Positions 25,960-35,351 of a stretch of 64,000 bases of DNA are shown here, piece after piece. Numbering within the stretch: the stretch's first letter is position 1; each line of letters starts with the position of its first letter. The position numbers and the translations under genes were made by a program. The stretch covers positions 82,592 to 146,591 of the forward strand of contig DIWM01000038.1 in the NCBI GenBank assembly GCA_002428485.1, read 5' to 3'. Source of the stretch: Deltaproteobacteria bacterium UBA6106. Lineage in GTDB: Bacteria; Desulfobacterota; Syntrophorhabdia; Syntrophorhabdales; Syntrophorhabdaceae. The notes beneath the pieces are model-generated. The model saw nothing but the letters and a program-made list of their open reading frames with translations. It was not told the origin of the DNA and did not search any database.

Positions 25960-26421
25960 ATGGCGAAGAAAAAAAAAGAGGAAACAAAAAAGTCCGATAT
26001 ACTGATCACGGCAATCGAATCGGCCACCGCGTACGTCAAAAAGAATCTGAGGTCATGCATTATAGGTATGATCATCGTCCTTGCAGCAGCCTTCTCTGTT
26101 TACGCATACACCCTTTATGAGAAGAAACAGGACGAGAAGGTTCAGTACCTCCTTTCCCAGGGCATACAGAGCTTTGATTCATATAATCTGAACAACAAAA
26201 AGGATTCCCTCGATAACGCTGAAAAGATTTTTAAGGAAGTTATCAGTGAAAAACGGGGGCAGCTCTCGATCATAGCCAAGCTTTATCTCGGAAAGGTCTA
26301 TTACGTCATGGGTAAAAACGAGGAAGCAAAAAAGCTTTACAGTGAAGTATCGGGCAGTTCTTCCAACCCTGCAACGAGATCACTCGCAGAAAAGGCGCTG
26401 GAACATATCAATAAAAAATAA
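25960..26421 (+). CDS. YfgM-like inner-membrane TPR protein
   Basis: The protein has 153 residues. It has a lysine-rich cytoplasmic N-terminus (AKKKKEETKK), one membrane helix (SCIIGMIIVLAAAFSVYAYT), and then a periplasmic helical domain with a TPR unit (AKLYLGKVYYVMGKNEEAKK). The order matches YfgM, a SecYEG-associated chaperone-like protein in Escherichia coli, but sequence evidence is only architectural. The ATG at 25960 fits the positively charged start. Confidence 0.7.
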   Translation: MAKKKKEETKKSDILITAIESATAYVKKNLRSCIIGMIIVLAAAFSVYAYTLYEKKQDEKVQYLLSQGIQSFDSYNLNNKKDSLDNAEKIFKEVISEKRGQLSIIAKLYLGKVYYVMGKNEEAKKLYSEVSGSSSNPATRSLAEKALEHINKK

Positions 26422-26458
26422 CGGAAAAACACCCGTAAGGCGTGAGGCGTAAAAACTT

Positions 26459-26532
26459 GCTCATGGCTGATAGCTCATGGCTGACTGCAAAAACGAACCA
26501 GGTTATTGCTGTTGCCGTGAGACATGAGCCGC
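26459..26532. repeat. Composite dispersed repeat, short-core variant
   Basis: Arms GCTCATGGCTGATAGCTCA and CGTGAGACATGAGCCGC flank the core GCAAAAACGAACCAGGTTAT, a diverged copy of the core at 15011-15084. A further fragment with GAGCTATGAGCCGTGAGC reaches 26590, beside the end of the permease gene. Confidence 0.7.
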
Positions 26533-26605
26533 TTTTCTCTCGATATACGAATTATGATATGCGGTTTTCTATGAGCTATGAGCCGTGAGCATTCGTTGCT
26601 GTTGT

Positions 26606-27829
26606 TCATCCGTACAGCACGCTCACAGGCTCGTACTTCGTTCCCTGGACGGCGGGGTAGATGCCTGCAAGAACCCCCACTACCATGCTTATAACAAGGG
26701 CGATAAGGATGTTCGTCAACCCGAACATGATGGGAAATCCACCGACAAAATCTACTATCAGCGTAATAATAAAACCGACAACGACACCGAATATCCCGCC
26801 TATCAGCGCCACAATAACAGATTCAGTGAGAAACTGGAGGATAATGTCCTTTTTCTTAGACCCTACGACCCTTCGTATGCCTATCTCCATCTTCCTCTCA
26901 GAAATGGAAAGCAGCATGATGGCGAAAATACCGAGGCCTCCTATCAGAAAGGAGACCGTCGAGGCAATAATGGTCAAAACAGACACAAGGCGTATCCCCT
27001 CTTCCCGTGTCCTTAAGATATCTTCCATCGTAAAGATCGAGAAGTCATCCTTTTCGTTGTCCTTCATGTTGTGTATCTTTCGTATAAAGGCACGCAGTCT
27101 CATTTTCATCTCATTGAGCGGAACCCCGTCCTGTGCCTGTATGTATGCCCCCTTTATATAATCGATGTTGCTGTAGCGCCTCATAAAGGTGTTCAGGGGC
27201 ATATAGACGACAATATCCTGATCCTGACCGGTCAAGTCCGCACCTTTTTCTTCTATGACGCCGATTATTTCAGTGGGTACCCTGAATATGAGGATGTTCT
27301 TCCCGATAGGATCCTTCAGATCGAGAAGATTTTCATACACCTTATAACCGACAACGGCCTTTTTCTCCGTTGCCCGGTCATCTTCCTGCGTGAAATATCT
27401 TCCCATGAGGAGGTTTGCATTCTTTATCGTAAAGATGTTATCCGTTACCCCTATGACACTTACCTTCAGCGTTTTATCTTCGTAACGTGCGGGATATGTT
27501 GTATCGTAATAAGGCGCGATCTCGTCTACACCCTGCAGCGATTCCTTAATGCGTTTTATATCTGCAAGCTTGAGCGTCCTTGCCTCTGAAAATTGCCTTG
27601 TTGTCCTGCCTGCCTGGAAAATAAGACCCACTCTCAGGATAACGAGGTTCTTCCCGAACCTTCCTATCTCGTCATCGATCTTCTGTTTCATACTGCTGCT
27701 TACATTGCCGAAGGCAACGAGGCTCATAACGGCAAAGAGGATTCCAAGAAGCGCGAGCATCATCCTCGTCTTATGGACAATAAGGTTCTGCAGCGCAATC
27801 CTCAGATAGAAATGAATGGAAGATATCAT
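26606..27829 (-). CDS. MacB/FtsX-type ABC permease (second permease of operon)
   Basis: The protein has 407 residues: one N-terminal helix (MMLALLGILFAVMSLVAFG), a large periplasmic MacB_PCD domain (about 45-270), and three C-terminal helices (IIASTVSFLIGGLGIFAIML, ILQFLTESVIVALIGGIFG, ILIALVISMVVGVLAGIYPA). The conserved cytoplasmic loop MEIGIRRVVGSKKKDI is present. Its start overlaps the stop of the upstream permease by four bases. The two permeases probably form a heterodimer served by the ATPase at 29015. Confidence 0.88.
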   Translation of the reverse strand: MISSIHFYLRIALQNLIVHKTRMMLALLGILFAVMSLVAFGNVSSSMKQKIDDEIGRFGKNLVILRVGLIFQAGRTTRQFSEARTLKLADIKRIKESLQGVDEIAPYYDTTYPARYEDKTLKVSVIGVTDNIFTIKNANLLMGRYFTQEDDRATEKKAVVGYKVYENLLDLKDPIGKNILIFRVPTEIIGVIEEKGADLTGQDQDIVVYMPLNTFMRRYSNIDYIKGAYIQAQDGVPLNEMKMRLRAFIRKIHNMKDNEKDDFSIFTMEDILRTREEGIRLVSVLTIIASTVSFLIGGLGIFAIMLLSISERKMEIGIRRVVGSKKKDIILQFLTESVIVALIGGIFGVVVGFIITLIVDFVGGFPIMFGLTNILIALVISMVVGVLAGIYPAVQGTKYEPVSVLYG

Positions 27830-29046
27830 CCGCGAATAGCCTCGATGGGTTCGATCCTGCTCGCCTTCAGGGCCGGTTTCAGACCGGACAATACTCCTGT
27901 AAGAAAACTAAATACCAATGAAAAGACAACGACCTTAAAGGAAAATACCATGGGGATATCAAAGAGTTTTTCAAAGGTACCCTGCAGGGCGATGCTCAGC
28001 AATACCCCGGCAATACCTCCGATAATCGTTATAAAGACCGATTCAAAGAGAAAAGACAGCAGGATCCCTTTTCTCGTTGCGCCGTAGGCCCTCCTGATAC
28101 CGATGTCCTTTTTTCTCTCCTGGATCGTCAGGTAGAAAAGATTGGCAAGCACGAAGCCGCTTACCACTAACGCAACGACCGCCGCAGTTCCCAAAAAAAG
28201 AAATAATGAGCCGCTTATCACCGATACAAACTGGAGTATGTCTTTTGAGCTTCTTGTCATAAAATCATCTTCAGCCCCCTGTATCCCGTGATTTTTACGG
28301 AGCACGCTCTTTACGTCTTCTATGGTCTCATCCGGGTCTCTGTTTGTCTTAAGCCTGATCATGCTGAGAAACCGTTTCTCGTTTGAGAGCCTGCTCATAA
28401 CAGTGGTCAACGGCATGACCACCCTGTCATCTATTCTGGGGCCACCGACCGTACCGCCCCTTTCCTCAAGGACACCGACGACCTTCGCAGGCAGCTTTCC
28501 TATCTGGATTACCTTGCCGATGGCGTTTTCGCCTTTAAAAAGTTCTTCATAAACCGTTGCACCGATAACACAAACCGCCTCTGCGTTGTCATATTCTTCG
28601 CTGCTGAAAAATGATCCGCTCTGCAATCCCCATGTGAAAGATGAAAAATAATTTTCAGTTGCCCCGACGGCCTGCGTCTGCCATTTCCTGTCACGGTATT
28701 TCATATTGACGCCCCTCACCGCAAAGATCTTCAGGACATCATAAATACCTCCGATCCTCTGAAGGGAATCGGCGTCGTTGATCGTCAATGTGTTTGCCCT
28801 TTCCCTCGCCATGCGTTGCCTCTCGGTCCCGCCGAAGATCATGATGGCGTCAGGCCCCAGGGCCTCAAAGATCTCATAGGCCTTCTTGTTTGCCCCGTCT
28901 ATAGTAGTTATTATGACGCAGATGGAAAGGATTCCGAGGGCGACGCCGGAGAAGGAAAAGACGACCCTGCTCCTGTAATAGTAAAGGATCTTGATGGTCT
29001 CTTCCAGGAATTCTCTAAGCTGTGATATCTTCTGAGATAGTCCCAT
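27826..29046 (-). CDS. MacB/FtsX-type ABC permease (first permease of operon)
   Basis: The protein has 406 residues with the same order as the downstream permease: N-terminal helix (VVFSFSGVALGILSICVII), MacB_PCD periplasmic domain, three C-terminal helices, and the loop KDIGIRRAYGATRKGI. Its ATG overlaps the end of the ATPase gene by 32 bases, so translation is coupled. Unlike MacB of Escherichia coli, permease and ATPase are separate polypeptides. Confidence 0.88.
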   Translation of the reverse strand: MGLSQKISQLREFLEETIKILYYYRSRVVFSFSGVALGILSICVIITTIDGANKKAYEIFEALGPDAIMIFGGTERQRMARERANTLTINDADSLQRIGGIYDVLKIFAVRGVNMKYRDRKWQTQAVGATENYFSSFTWGLQSGSFFSSEEYDNAEAVCVIGATVYEELFKGENAIGKVIQIGKLPAKVVGVLEERGGTVGGPRIDDRVVMPLTTVMSRLSNEKRFLSMIRLKTNRDPDETIEDVKSVLRKNHGIQGAEDDFMTRSSKDILQFVSVISGSLFLFLGTAAVVALVVSGFVLANLFYLTIQERKKDIGIRRAYGATRKGILLSFLFESVFITIIGGIAGVLLSIALQGTFEKLFDIPMVFSFKVVVFSLVFSFLTGVLSGLKPALKASRIEPIEAIRG

Positions 29047-29689
29047 CCTCTATCCTGATCAACCTCTTCCCAAAGGATGCGAGCTTAGGATCGTGAGTGA
29101 CGACAATTACGGTCTTGCCGTCCTCGTTGAGCATGCCGAAGAGCTCCATGATCTCGTTCCCTGTTTTGGAGTCAAGGGCCCCGGTAGGCTCATCGGCAAG
29201 GATGAGGTCGGGGTCGTTGATGAGCGCCCGGGCAATGGCAACCCTTTGCTGTTCGCCGCCGGAAAGCTGCGACGGACGGTTATGTATCCTTTCAAGAAGC
29301 CCGAACTTTTCCAGCAATCGCTTCGCCTTGTCCCGCGGATGCTTTATCTGCTTATCGGAATATACCATCGGTATGAGAACATTTTCGATGGCATTAAGGT
29401 AAGGGAGAAGAAAGAACTGCTGAAAGACAAAACCGATATGCCTGTTCCTGAAGCTCGCAAGCGCCTCGTCATCAAGGCCGTCAACATAGGTATCCATAAA
29501 ATAGAACTCTCCCTCGGTCTGTTTGTCGAGGAGCCCGATAATGTTCATCAGGGTCGTCTTTCCGGAACCGGAGACGCCCATGAGGATCACGAACTCCCCT
29601 TCCCTGATCTCAAGGTTGATGCCCTTGAGGATCGGGAGCTCTCTTTCCCCGATGAAATAGCTTTTCTTGATGTTTTGAAGGGTGATCAC
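29015..29689 (-). CDS. ABC transporter ATPase, MacB/LolD type
   Basis: The protein has 224 residues: Walker [11 protein letters not shown]-loop FQQFFLLPY, signature [15 protein letters not shown], Walker [13 protein letters not shown], and H-loop VVTHD. The subfamily spacing is that of LolD/MacB. It powers the two permeases that follow; substrate specificity is set by the permeases and the TolC/adaptor partners upstream in the same operon. Confidence 0.93.
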   Translation of the reverse strand: MITLQNIKKSYFIGERELPILKGINLEIREGEFVILMGVSGSGKTTLMNIIGLLDKQTEGEFYFMDTYVDGLDDEALASFRNRHIGFVFQQFFLLPYLNAIENVLIPMVYSDKQIKHPRDKAKRLLEKFGLLERIHNRPSQLSGGEQQRVAIARALINDPDLILADEPTGALDSKTGNEIMELFGMLNEDGKTVIVVTHDPKLASFGKRLIRIEDGTISEDITA

Positions 29690-30816
29690 TTTTTGGCGCC
29701 CGGCGTGGCCTTTTTTACTACAGGGATCACAACATGTTCCCCTTCACCAAGACCTGCGACTACCTCTGTGAACTTGTCATCACGGATGCCGGTGGTTACC
29801 GCTTTCCGCTCGGCCCTGTCTTTCACTTTTACATAGACGACATTCTTCCCGTCCTCAAACCGTACTGCGCCGTTGGGGACAACTATCACGTCTGACTTTT
29901 TGTCGATGATGATCTTGACGTGGGTGGTCATCTCCGGTTTCAGGAACGCCGTATCTTTCGGGTCAATCTTCAGGATGGCAAGATAGTAGACGATATTTTC
30001 CTTTATTTCAGGCTGGGGGTAGATGAGGCTGATCGTCCCCGAGAACCTTTTGTCCCTGTAGGCATCGACCCAGTATTCCACTTTCATGCCTGGCTTTACC
30101 CGGCCTATATCCGTCTCATCGACATAGATCCACATTTCCAGCTTCGTAGCATCAATAACCGTGATCAGATTCACCGCGGAGAGCCCTGCTACAACCGTCT
30201 CCCCTTCCTGGGTCGTCACCTGTGAAACAAATCCTGAAATAGGGGCATAGATCTTCGTGTAGCTTAAACTGACCTCGAGGGCATTCAGTTTCTCGGCGGC
30301 CTCTTTCACCTTTGCCTTTCCAAGCGCCACCTGTGCAACGGCCACATCCAATTCCCTTTTTGCCTTGTCCACTGTGTCCTTTGTCGTGAACTCCTTTTCA
30401 AGAAGCCTCTCTTCCCGTTCGTAATTGGTCTTGCTGTAAAGATACTGGGCGTCCTTGGCCTCTAAGTCCCTTTTTTGTTCTTCTATCTGGGCTTCAAGGT
30501 TCCTTTTGTTGGCAAGGAGCTCGCGGTCATCGATGGTGGCGATCAACTCCCCCTTCTTTACATAGTCGCCGACCTGGTATTTCAACCGGGTAAGCACGCC
30601 GGTAGCCCTGGTGCCTACTTTAACGATAGCGCCCACCTGAGCCTTGATAATACCGGTCTGCTCGGTGAAGTGAGTTACGCTCCCTCGTTTTGTTATAAAG
30701 GATTCCCCGTCTTTTGAGGTCTTGCCTTTCCCCCGTGCAACAAAGCATATGATCAGCCCCGCGATGACAATCACTGCGATCGCGGCGGCAATGTATCTCA
30801 TCTTTTTATTCATCAT
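29686..30816 (-). CDS. MacA-like periplasmic adaptor (HlyD/RND family)
   Basis: The protein has 376 residues. One N-terminal anchor helix (YIAAAIAVIVIAGLIICFV) is followed by a lipoyl-like half-motif (VKVGTRATGVLTRLKYQVGD and YVKKGELIATID), a helical hairpin (about 100-180), the second half-motif and beta-barrel (IYAPISGFVSQVTTQEGETV), and the membrane-proximal domain. It bridges the TolC protein and the MacB-like permeases. ATGs at 30816 and 30813 overlap the tolC stop, which shows translational coupling. Confidence 0.9.
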   Translation of the reverse strand: MMNKKMRYIAAAIAVIVIAGLIICFVARGKGKTSKDGESFITKRGSVTHFTEQTGIIKAQVGAIVKVGTRATGVLTRLKYQVGDYVKKGELIATIDDRELLANKRNLEAQIEEQKRDLEAKDAQYLYSKTNYEREERLLEKEFTTKDTVDKAKRELDVAVAQVALGKAKVKEAAEKLNALEVSLSYTKIYAPISGFVSQVTTQEGETVVAGLSAVNLITVIDATKLEMWIYVDETDIGRVKPGMKVEYWVDAYRDKRFSGTISLIYPQPEIKENIVYYLAILKIDPKDTAFLKPEMTTHVKIIIDKKSDVIVVPNGAVRFEDGKNVVYVKVKDRAERKAVTTGIRDDKFTEVVAGLGEGEHVVIPVVKKATPGAKK

Positions 30817-32092
30817 AGATGTATGCAACCTTCTCAAGATATGACAGGGCAACGTTGGCCCTGTAAAGAGCAGCCACTTCATTTTCCCTGGCAGACGCAA
30901 GGTCCTTCTCGCTCTGCAGAAGGCTCAGTATATCACCCTTGCCGACCCTGTATTCACCGAGCAGTTGATTAAATGTCGTTGTTGCCTCCCTTACCAGTTC
31001 TTTATACAAAATAACATTCGCCAGGGTAAGCTCATAGTCCTTTATTGCCTTTATGATATCGAGACTGACAGTGCGCTTTGTTTCTTCAAGCCGCTGTTTG
31101 GCGGCGTTCACATTGCTCAAGGCGCCTTGCATATTGTAGTACCTGCCGACGCCGTCAAAAAGCGGGAAGGTGAAATTGATCATGAAGGAATCGCTCCTTC
31201 CTTCAGGAAAAAACCTCCTGTCCTGCCTGGTTTGCTGAAGTTCTGCATCAATCTTGGGAAACCAGGCGCTCCTTTTTTCCACGTAGGTCATGTTCAGCCG
31301 TTCTATCTCCTTTTCCTGGGTAATTATCTCTGGCTTCACCCGGATAGCCCTCTCGTTGAGGCTTTCATAATTAGCCCTGAAACCCGGCTCTTCAAGAGGT
31401 CCATCGGCATCTGTCTTCTCTTCGGTTTTCATGAATATAAGCGACTTCAGATCCTCGACGGCCTTTTCGTATTCCCTTTCCGCCCTCTGCACATCTATCT
31501 TCGACGTTGTCATCCTTACCTCGGCCTGCAGGACATCGCTTTTCTTTGTTATCCCCTCCTGGTACCTCGCGAGCGTGAGCTTATAGATCCTTTCCGCGGT
31601 ATCGAAGGCCTCCCGTCTTCGCTCGACGATCAGCCTGCTGCCAAGGGCTGTATAAAAAGCGCTTTTTATGCTGAAGATGACGTCCTGACGTATGCCCTTA
31701 TATCTCTCTTTCTCCCGTTCGAGAAGGGAATAAGACCCTTTCCGCTTTGCGTACCGCTCGCCTCCGTCAAATATCCTGTAGGAGACACTGCCTGCAAAGG
31801 TGTATGCATCCAATGAATTCCCCGCGTCCGATGCAGAGCTGAAGCTCGAATAGCTGCTCACAGAGTCCCTTGAATTGAGAGACCGTATATATGAGCTTTG
31901 AATGTCCACCCTTGGCAGATAGGGGTCGATCGTGGAGATATAAGAAAACCGGTAGCTCTTAACGATCTCCTTCTGTTCTTTTAAGAGATATGAGCCGTCG
32001 AGAGCCCTTTTGACCGCTTCATCGAGGGTTATAGAGAACGCTGTGCCTGATATGAGAACAATAATAATGAAAACAGCGGAAATGATTTTCAT
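30806..32092 (-). CDS. TolC-family outer-membrane efflux protein
   Basis: The protein has 428 residues: signal peptide (MKIISAVFIIIVLISGTAFS), then two tandem OEP repeats rich in coiled coil, with the characteristic SLDIIKAIKDYELTLANVIL and YRVGKGDILSLLQSEKDLAS near the C-terminus. It forms the outer-membrane channel of the tripartite pump. First gene of a five-gene operon running to 26606. Confidence 0.92.
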   Translation of the reverse strand: MKIISAVFIIIVLISGTAFSITLDEAVKRALDGSYLLKEQKEIVKSYRFSYISTIDPYLPRVDIQSSYIRSLNSRDSVSSYSSFSSASDAGNSLDAYTFAGSVSYRIFDGGERYAKRKGSYSLLEREKERYKGIRQDVIFSIKSAFYTALGSRLIVERRREAFDTAERIYKLTLARYQEGITKKSDVLQAEVRMTTSKIDVQRAEREYEKAVEDLKSLIFMKTEEKTDADGPLEEPGFRANYESLNERAIRVKPEIITQEKEIERLNMTYVEKRSAWFPKIDAELQQTRQDRRFFPEGRSDSFMINFTFPLFDGVGRYYNMQGALSNVNAAKQRLEETKRTVSLDIIKAIKDYELTLANVILYKELVREATTTFNQLLGEYRVGKGDILSLLQSEKDLASARENEVAALYRANVALSYLEKVAYIYDE

Positions 32093-32204
32093 TTTCGACC
32101 TTTATACCATAGTTTCATGAATTATTCAAAACAGCGGCGGGATTACAATTCAAATACCAAGAAATGCTGAAGGATCTTCGTTGTGAACAATTGCAAAAAA
32201 AATA

Positions 32205-32277
32205 TGCCGAGGAACGGAATTGAACCGCTGACACGGGGATTTTCAGTCCCCTGCTCTACCGACTGAGCTACCTCGGC
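32205..32277 (-). tRNA. tRNA-Phe (GAA anticodon)
   Basis: On the minus strand the acceptor GCCGAGG pairs with CCTCGGC, with discriminator A. The D arm is GCTC/GAGC, the anticodon stem GGGGA/TCCCC carries a GAA anticodon, and the T arm contains GGTTCAATTCC. CCA is not encoded. Confidence 0.95.
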
Positions 32278-32353
32278 AATGTTTTATTTAAAGCATAACT
32301 CCTCATGATATGTCAAGATATTCATTTGCCGGGGCTATGGCTGCAAAATATAT

Positions 32354-32422
32354 GGCATGCATATTGCGCAGCATGCCTTTCCTGAAATATTTTGACATTC
32401 AGCGCTCCCCTGTGTTAACACA
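32354..32422 (+). promoter_or_regulatory. Possible control region of the DUF1015 operon
   Basis: Two inverted repeats are present: GGCATGC/GCATGCC with a ten-base loop (32354-32377) and the perfect palindrome TGTGTTAACACA (32411-32422). A TTGACA at 32392-32397 lies 17 bases before TTAACA at 32415-32420, within the palindrome. The DUF1015 start at 32429 follows at once without a Shine-Dalgarno sequence. Confidence 0.35.
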
Positions 32423-32428
32423 TTTGCG

Positions 32429-33649
32429 ATGTCCCGGCCCCTGACAAAACCATTTAAGGGTATCCTGTATAACAAAGAAAAGATCAAGGATATCTCCCTC
32501 TGCGTCTGCCCTCCCTATGATGTCATCAATAACATAAGGGCCTATTACGAGAAGGACGGGCTTAATGCAATCCGGCTGGAGCTGCCGATGGCAACCCCCT
32601 CCATGGACAAATATAATACTGCAAGGGAGACCATGGAAGGATGGATCGCAAGCGGCATACTGCAGCAGGAAGACAAAGAGACGGTTTACGTTTATGAGCA
32701 GGAATTCTCTATCGAGGATGCGCTTTACGTAAGAAGGGGGTTCATAGCCACCCATAAGCTTAGCCGGGACCGGATACTCACGCACGAAGAGACAAGGAAA
32801 AAGGCGAAGGCCGACAGGGAGCAGTTGATAAGCACCCTCAAAACCTTTACGAGCCTCATCTTCGGGCTATATGAAGACAGGGAACAGGAGATCGAGAACA
32901 TCCTCGTTTCTTCACAGAAAGAGAAGATCTATGATTTCGTCGATGAACAATCTATCAGAAACAGGTTTTACAGGATGACGGATGCGGAAGACATGAAACA
33001 ACTTGCATCAATGATGGATCAGAAAAAGATATATATAGCAGACGGACACCACAGGCTGGACGTTTCGTACAGGCTCAACATACCCTTCGTGCCGCTCTAC
33101 CTGACCAACATGTATTCGCCGGGAATCGTTATCCTTCCTTACCACAGGATCATCAAATTTGAAAAAAAGAAAAATCTCCGGAAGATATTGAGCTCCATGG
33201 AAGGTTTCGTTGAGGTCAGGAAATACGATTACACCGGCAAAGACTCTCTGAAGGCCGCTTTCTCAATGATCAACGAATCGGAAAAGCCTTCATTCCTGCT
33301 CTATTCCCACGAAGATCCTTCGCACATATACCAGCTCACCGAAACGGCGCCCGTCAATACAGATAAGGGCGCCCACGATGTATTGAAAAAATTAAGGGTC
33401 AATATACTTCATAACGACATCCTCAAAAGGCTCATCGGGATAGATGATGAAGAAATCTCTTTCACGCAGGACCATTATGAGTCTATAGAGCTTGTGCAGA
33501 AAGGGGCCGTTGACCTTGCCCTCTTTCTTCCCTCCACAACGGTAGACGAGGTAAAAAACATCGCGGAAAACAATCTTTATATGCCCCCGAAATCGACATT
33601 CTTCTATCCGAAGATACTTACAGGCCTCGTATTCTGCAAATATGCATGA
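32429..33649 (+). CDS. DUF1015 family protein
   Basis: The protein has 406 residues and matches DUF1015 proteins in its opening (FKGILYNKEKIKDISLCVCP, then PYDVI), central LILSTL-like region, the IADGHHRLDVSYRL motif, and the terminal FYPKILTGLVF. The family is widespread in anaerobes, often beside serine-pathway genes, with no proven activity. It heads a three-gene operon with a methyltransferase (ATGA overlap) and a polyprenyl synthase. No membrane segment. Confidence 0.85.
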   Translation: MSRPLTKPFKGILYNKEKIKDISLCVCPPYDVINNIRAYYEKDGLNAIRLELPMATPSMDKYNTARETMEGWIASGILQQEDKETVYVYEQEFSIEDALYVRRGFIATHKLSRDRILTHEETRKKAKADREQLISTLKTFTSLIFGLYEDREQEIENILVSSQKEKIYDFVDEQSIRNRFYRMTDAEDMKQLASMMDQKKIYIADGHHRLDVSYRLNIPFVPLYLTNMYSPGIVILPYHRIIKFEKKKNLRKILSSMEGFVEVRKYDYTGKDSLKAAFSMINESEKPSFLLYSHEDPSHIYQLTETAPVNTDKGAHDVLKKLRVNILHNDILKRLIGIDDEEISFTQDHYESIELVQKGAVDLALFLPSTTVDEVKNIAENNLYMPPKSTFFYPKILTGLVFCKYA

Positions 33650-34377
33650 TACCGTCCAGCGACGAAACCTTAGATCTCCTTTGTGAAGAAAAACTAAAAC
33701 TTGTCCAGAAAAAAGAGGGGTACAGGTTTTCCATAGATGCCATTCTTCTTGCGAATTTCGTCATTCTCAAAAAAAATGAAAGATTATTGGATATTGGGAC
33801 CGGTTGTGGTATCATACCTGTCTATATGACAAAAAAAGGCTGCGGCAACGAAATGGTGGGCGTTGAGATTCAGGGCCGGCTTTTCGAAACGGCGCTGAAA
33901 AATAAAGAATTAAACCATTGTGATAATGTACGCTTTTTAATGGGAGACATAGGTTCCCTCGCCGGAGGGCTCAAGAGAAGGCCCTTCCATGTTGTGCTGT
34001 CCAATCCGCCATACACGAAAGCAAAGACCGGAAGAAAGAGTCCCGGGGATTCCCGCAGGATCGCCCGTTACGAGTCTTATCTGGATCTTGATATGCTCCT
34101 CTCCTCATCATCGGCCTTGCTTTTCAAGAAAGGAAGGCTCTATGTCATATATCCGTCGAAAAGGCTCGGGGAGGTCATAGACAGCGCCAGGGCAAATCGG
34201 CTTGAGCCGAAAAGGCTGCGTTTCATTCACCCGAGGGAAAACGAGCCTTCAAACCTTTTTCTTGCCGAATTCATAAAAGAAGGCGGGGTCGGAGCGACCA
34301 TAGAACCTCCTCTCTATATTTATGAGAACGGATATTATACGGAAGAAGTTGCAGGCTACTATCTTTTAGGGAACTGA
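33646..34377 (+). CDS. TrmN6-like SAM-dependent methyltransferase
   Basis: The protein has 243 residues: SAM motif I LLDIGTGCGIIPVYM, acidic VGVEIQ, and catalytic NPPYTK near residue 119, the signature of adenine-N6 and related RNA methyltransferases. The C-terminus (FIHPRENEPSNLFLAEFIKE and GGVG) is as in tRNA1(Val) A37 N6-methyltransferase (YfiC/TrmN6). The start overlaps the DUF1015 stop; the next gene starts two bases after its stop. Confidence 0.85.
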   Translation: MIPSSDETLDLLCEEKLKLVQKKEGYRFSIDAILLANFVILKKNERLLDIGTGCGIIPVYMTKKGCGNEMVGVEIQGRLFETALKNKELNHCDNVRFLMGDIGSLAGGLKRRPFHVVLSNPPYTKAKTGRKSPGDSRRIARYESYLDLDMLLSSSSALLFKKGRLYVIYPSKRLGEVIDSARANRLEPKRLRFIHPRENEPSNLFLAEFIKEGGVGATIEPPLYIYENGYYTEEVAGYYLLGN

Positions 34378-34378
34378 C

Positions 34379-35347
34379 ATGGCAGTCATTGCAGACGTGA
34401 TCGAAAAAGACCTCAAAAAACTCGAAAAATCGATCGACAGGCTGATCACTACAAAGATACACGTCATCAAGGAAATCGTCAATTACATTATAAAATCGGG
34501 CGGGAAAAGGGTCAGGCCGATCCTCGTTATACTGAGCTCCAGGCTCTGTGGCTACAAAGGAGATAAGCATATACCCTATGCCGCTATCATCGAATTCATA
34601 CACACGGCAACGCTCCTGCACGACGACGTGGTGGATAATGCAAAGACCAGAAGAGGCTTCTCCACGGTCAATACGGTGTGGGGGAATGAACCGAGCGTGC
34701 TCGTCGGTGACTTCCTCTACTCAAAATCTTTTGAGCTCATGGCCCGTGAAGGAAATGATACGATCCTCCAGGTCATATCGTCAGCAACAACAGCCCTTTC
34801 CGAGGGAGAAATACACGAGATCGTAAAGACAGCGGACATCAGCACCACCGAGGAGGAATACCTGCAGATAATCGGCAACAAGACCGCTGTGCTTTTTGCC
34901 GCGGCCTGCGAGATCGGGGCGATCCTCGGAAGCTGTACACAGCAAAAAAGAAAGGAAATGAGCAAGTTCGGCTACAACCTCGGCATGGCTTTTCAGCTCA
35001 TGGACGATATCCTCGATTACACTTCCTTTGACAACGTCCTCGGCAAACGCGTCGGAACAGACCTCCAGGAAGGAAAGGTAACACTTCCCATGATCCATGC
35101 CCTGCGGTCTGCCGACAATGAAGAAAAATCATACCTCGAGAAGATCATTGGCAAGCCCCGCATTACAGCAAAAGATTTTGCGCGGGTAAGAAAGATCATC
35201 GAGAAACATGGCGGAATCGACTATACCCTTTCGACCGCGGAAAACTATACGAAAAACGCCAAAGGACATCTAAAAATTTTTTCTGATTCAAAATATAAAG
35301 AATCCCTCCTGGGACTGACCAATTATATGCTCAATCGGGAGAAGTAG
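34379..35347 (+). CDS. Long-chain polyprenyl diphosphate synthase
   Basis: The protein has 322 residues: first aspartate-rich motif LLHDDVVDNAKTRRG, second motif FQLMDDILDYT, and the KxGKRVRPIL region (SGGKRVRPILVIL). It fits IspB-type trans-prenyl synthases making the side chain of menaquinone or ubiquinone; chain length cannot be read reliably. Last gene of the operon starting at 32429. Confidence 0.92.
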   Translation: MAVIADVIEKDLKKLEKSIDRLITTKIHVIKEIVNYIIKSGGKRVRPILVILSSRLCGYKGDKHIPYAAIIEFIHTATLLHDDVVDNAKTRRGFSTVNTVWGNEPSVLVGDFLYSKSFELMAREGNDTILQVISSATTALSEGEIHEIVKTADISTTEEEYLQIIGNKTAVLFAAACEIGAILGSCTQQKRKEMSKFGYNLGMAFQLMDDILDYTSFDNVLGKRVGTDLQEGKVTLPMIHALRSADNEEKSYLEKIIGKPRITAKDFARVRKIIEKHGGIDYTLSTAENYTKNAKGHLKIFSDSKYKESLLGLTNYMLNREK

Positions 35348-35351
35348 CTGA

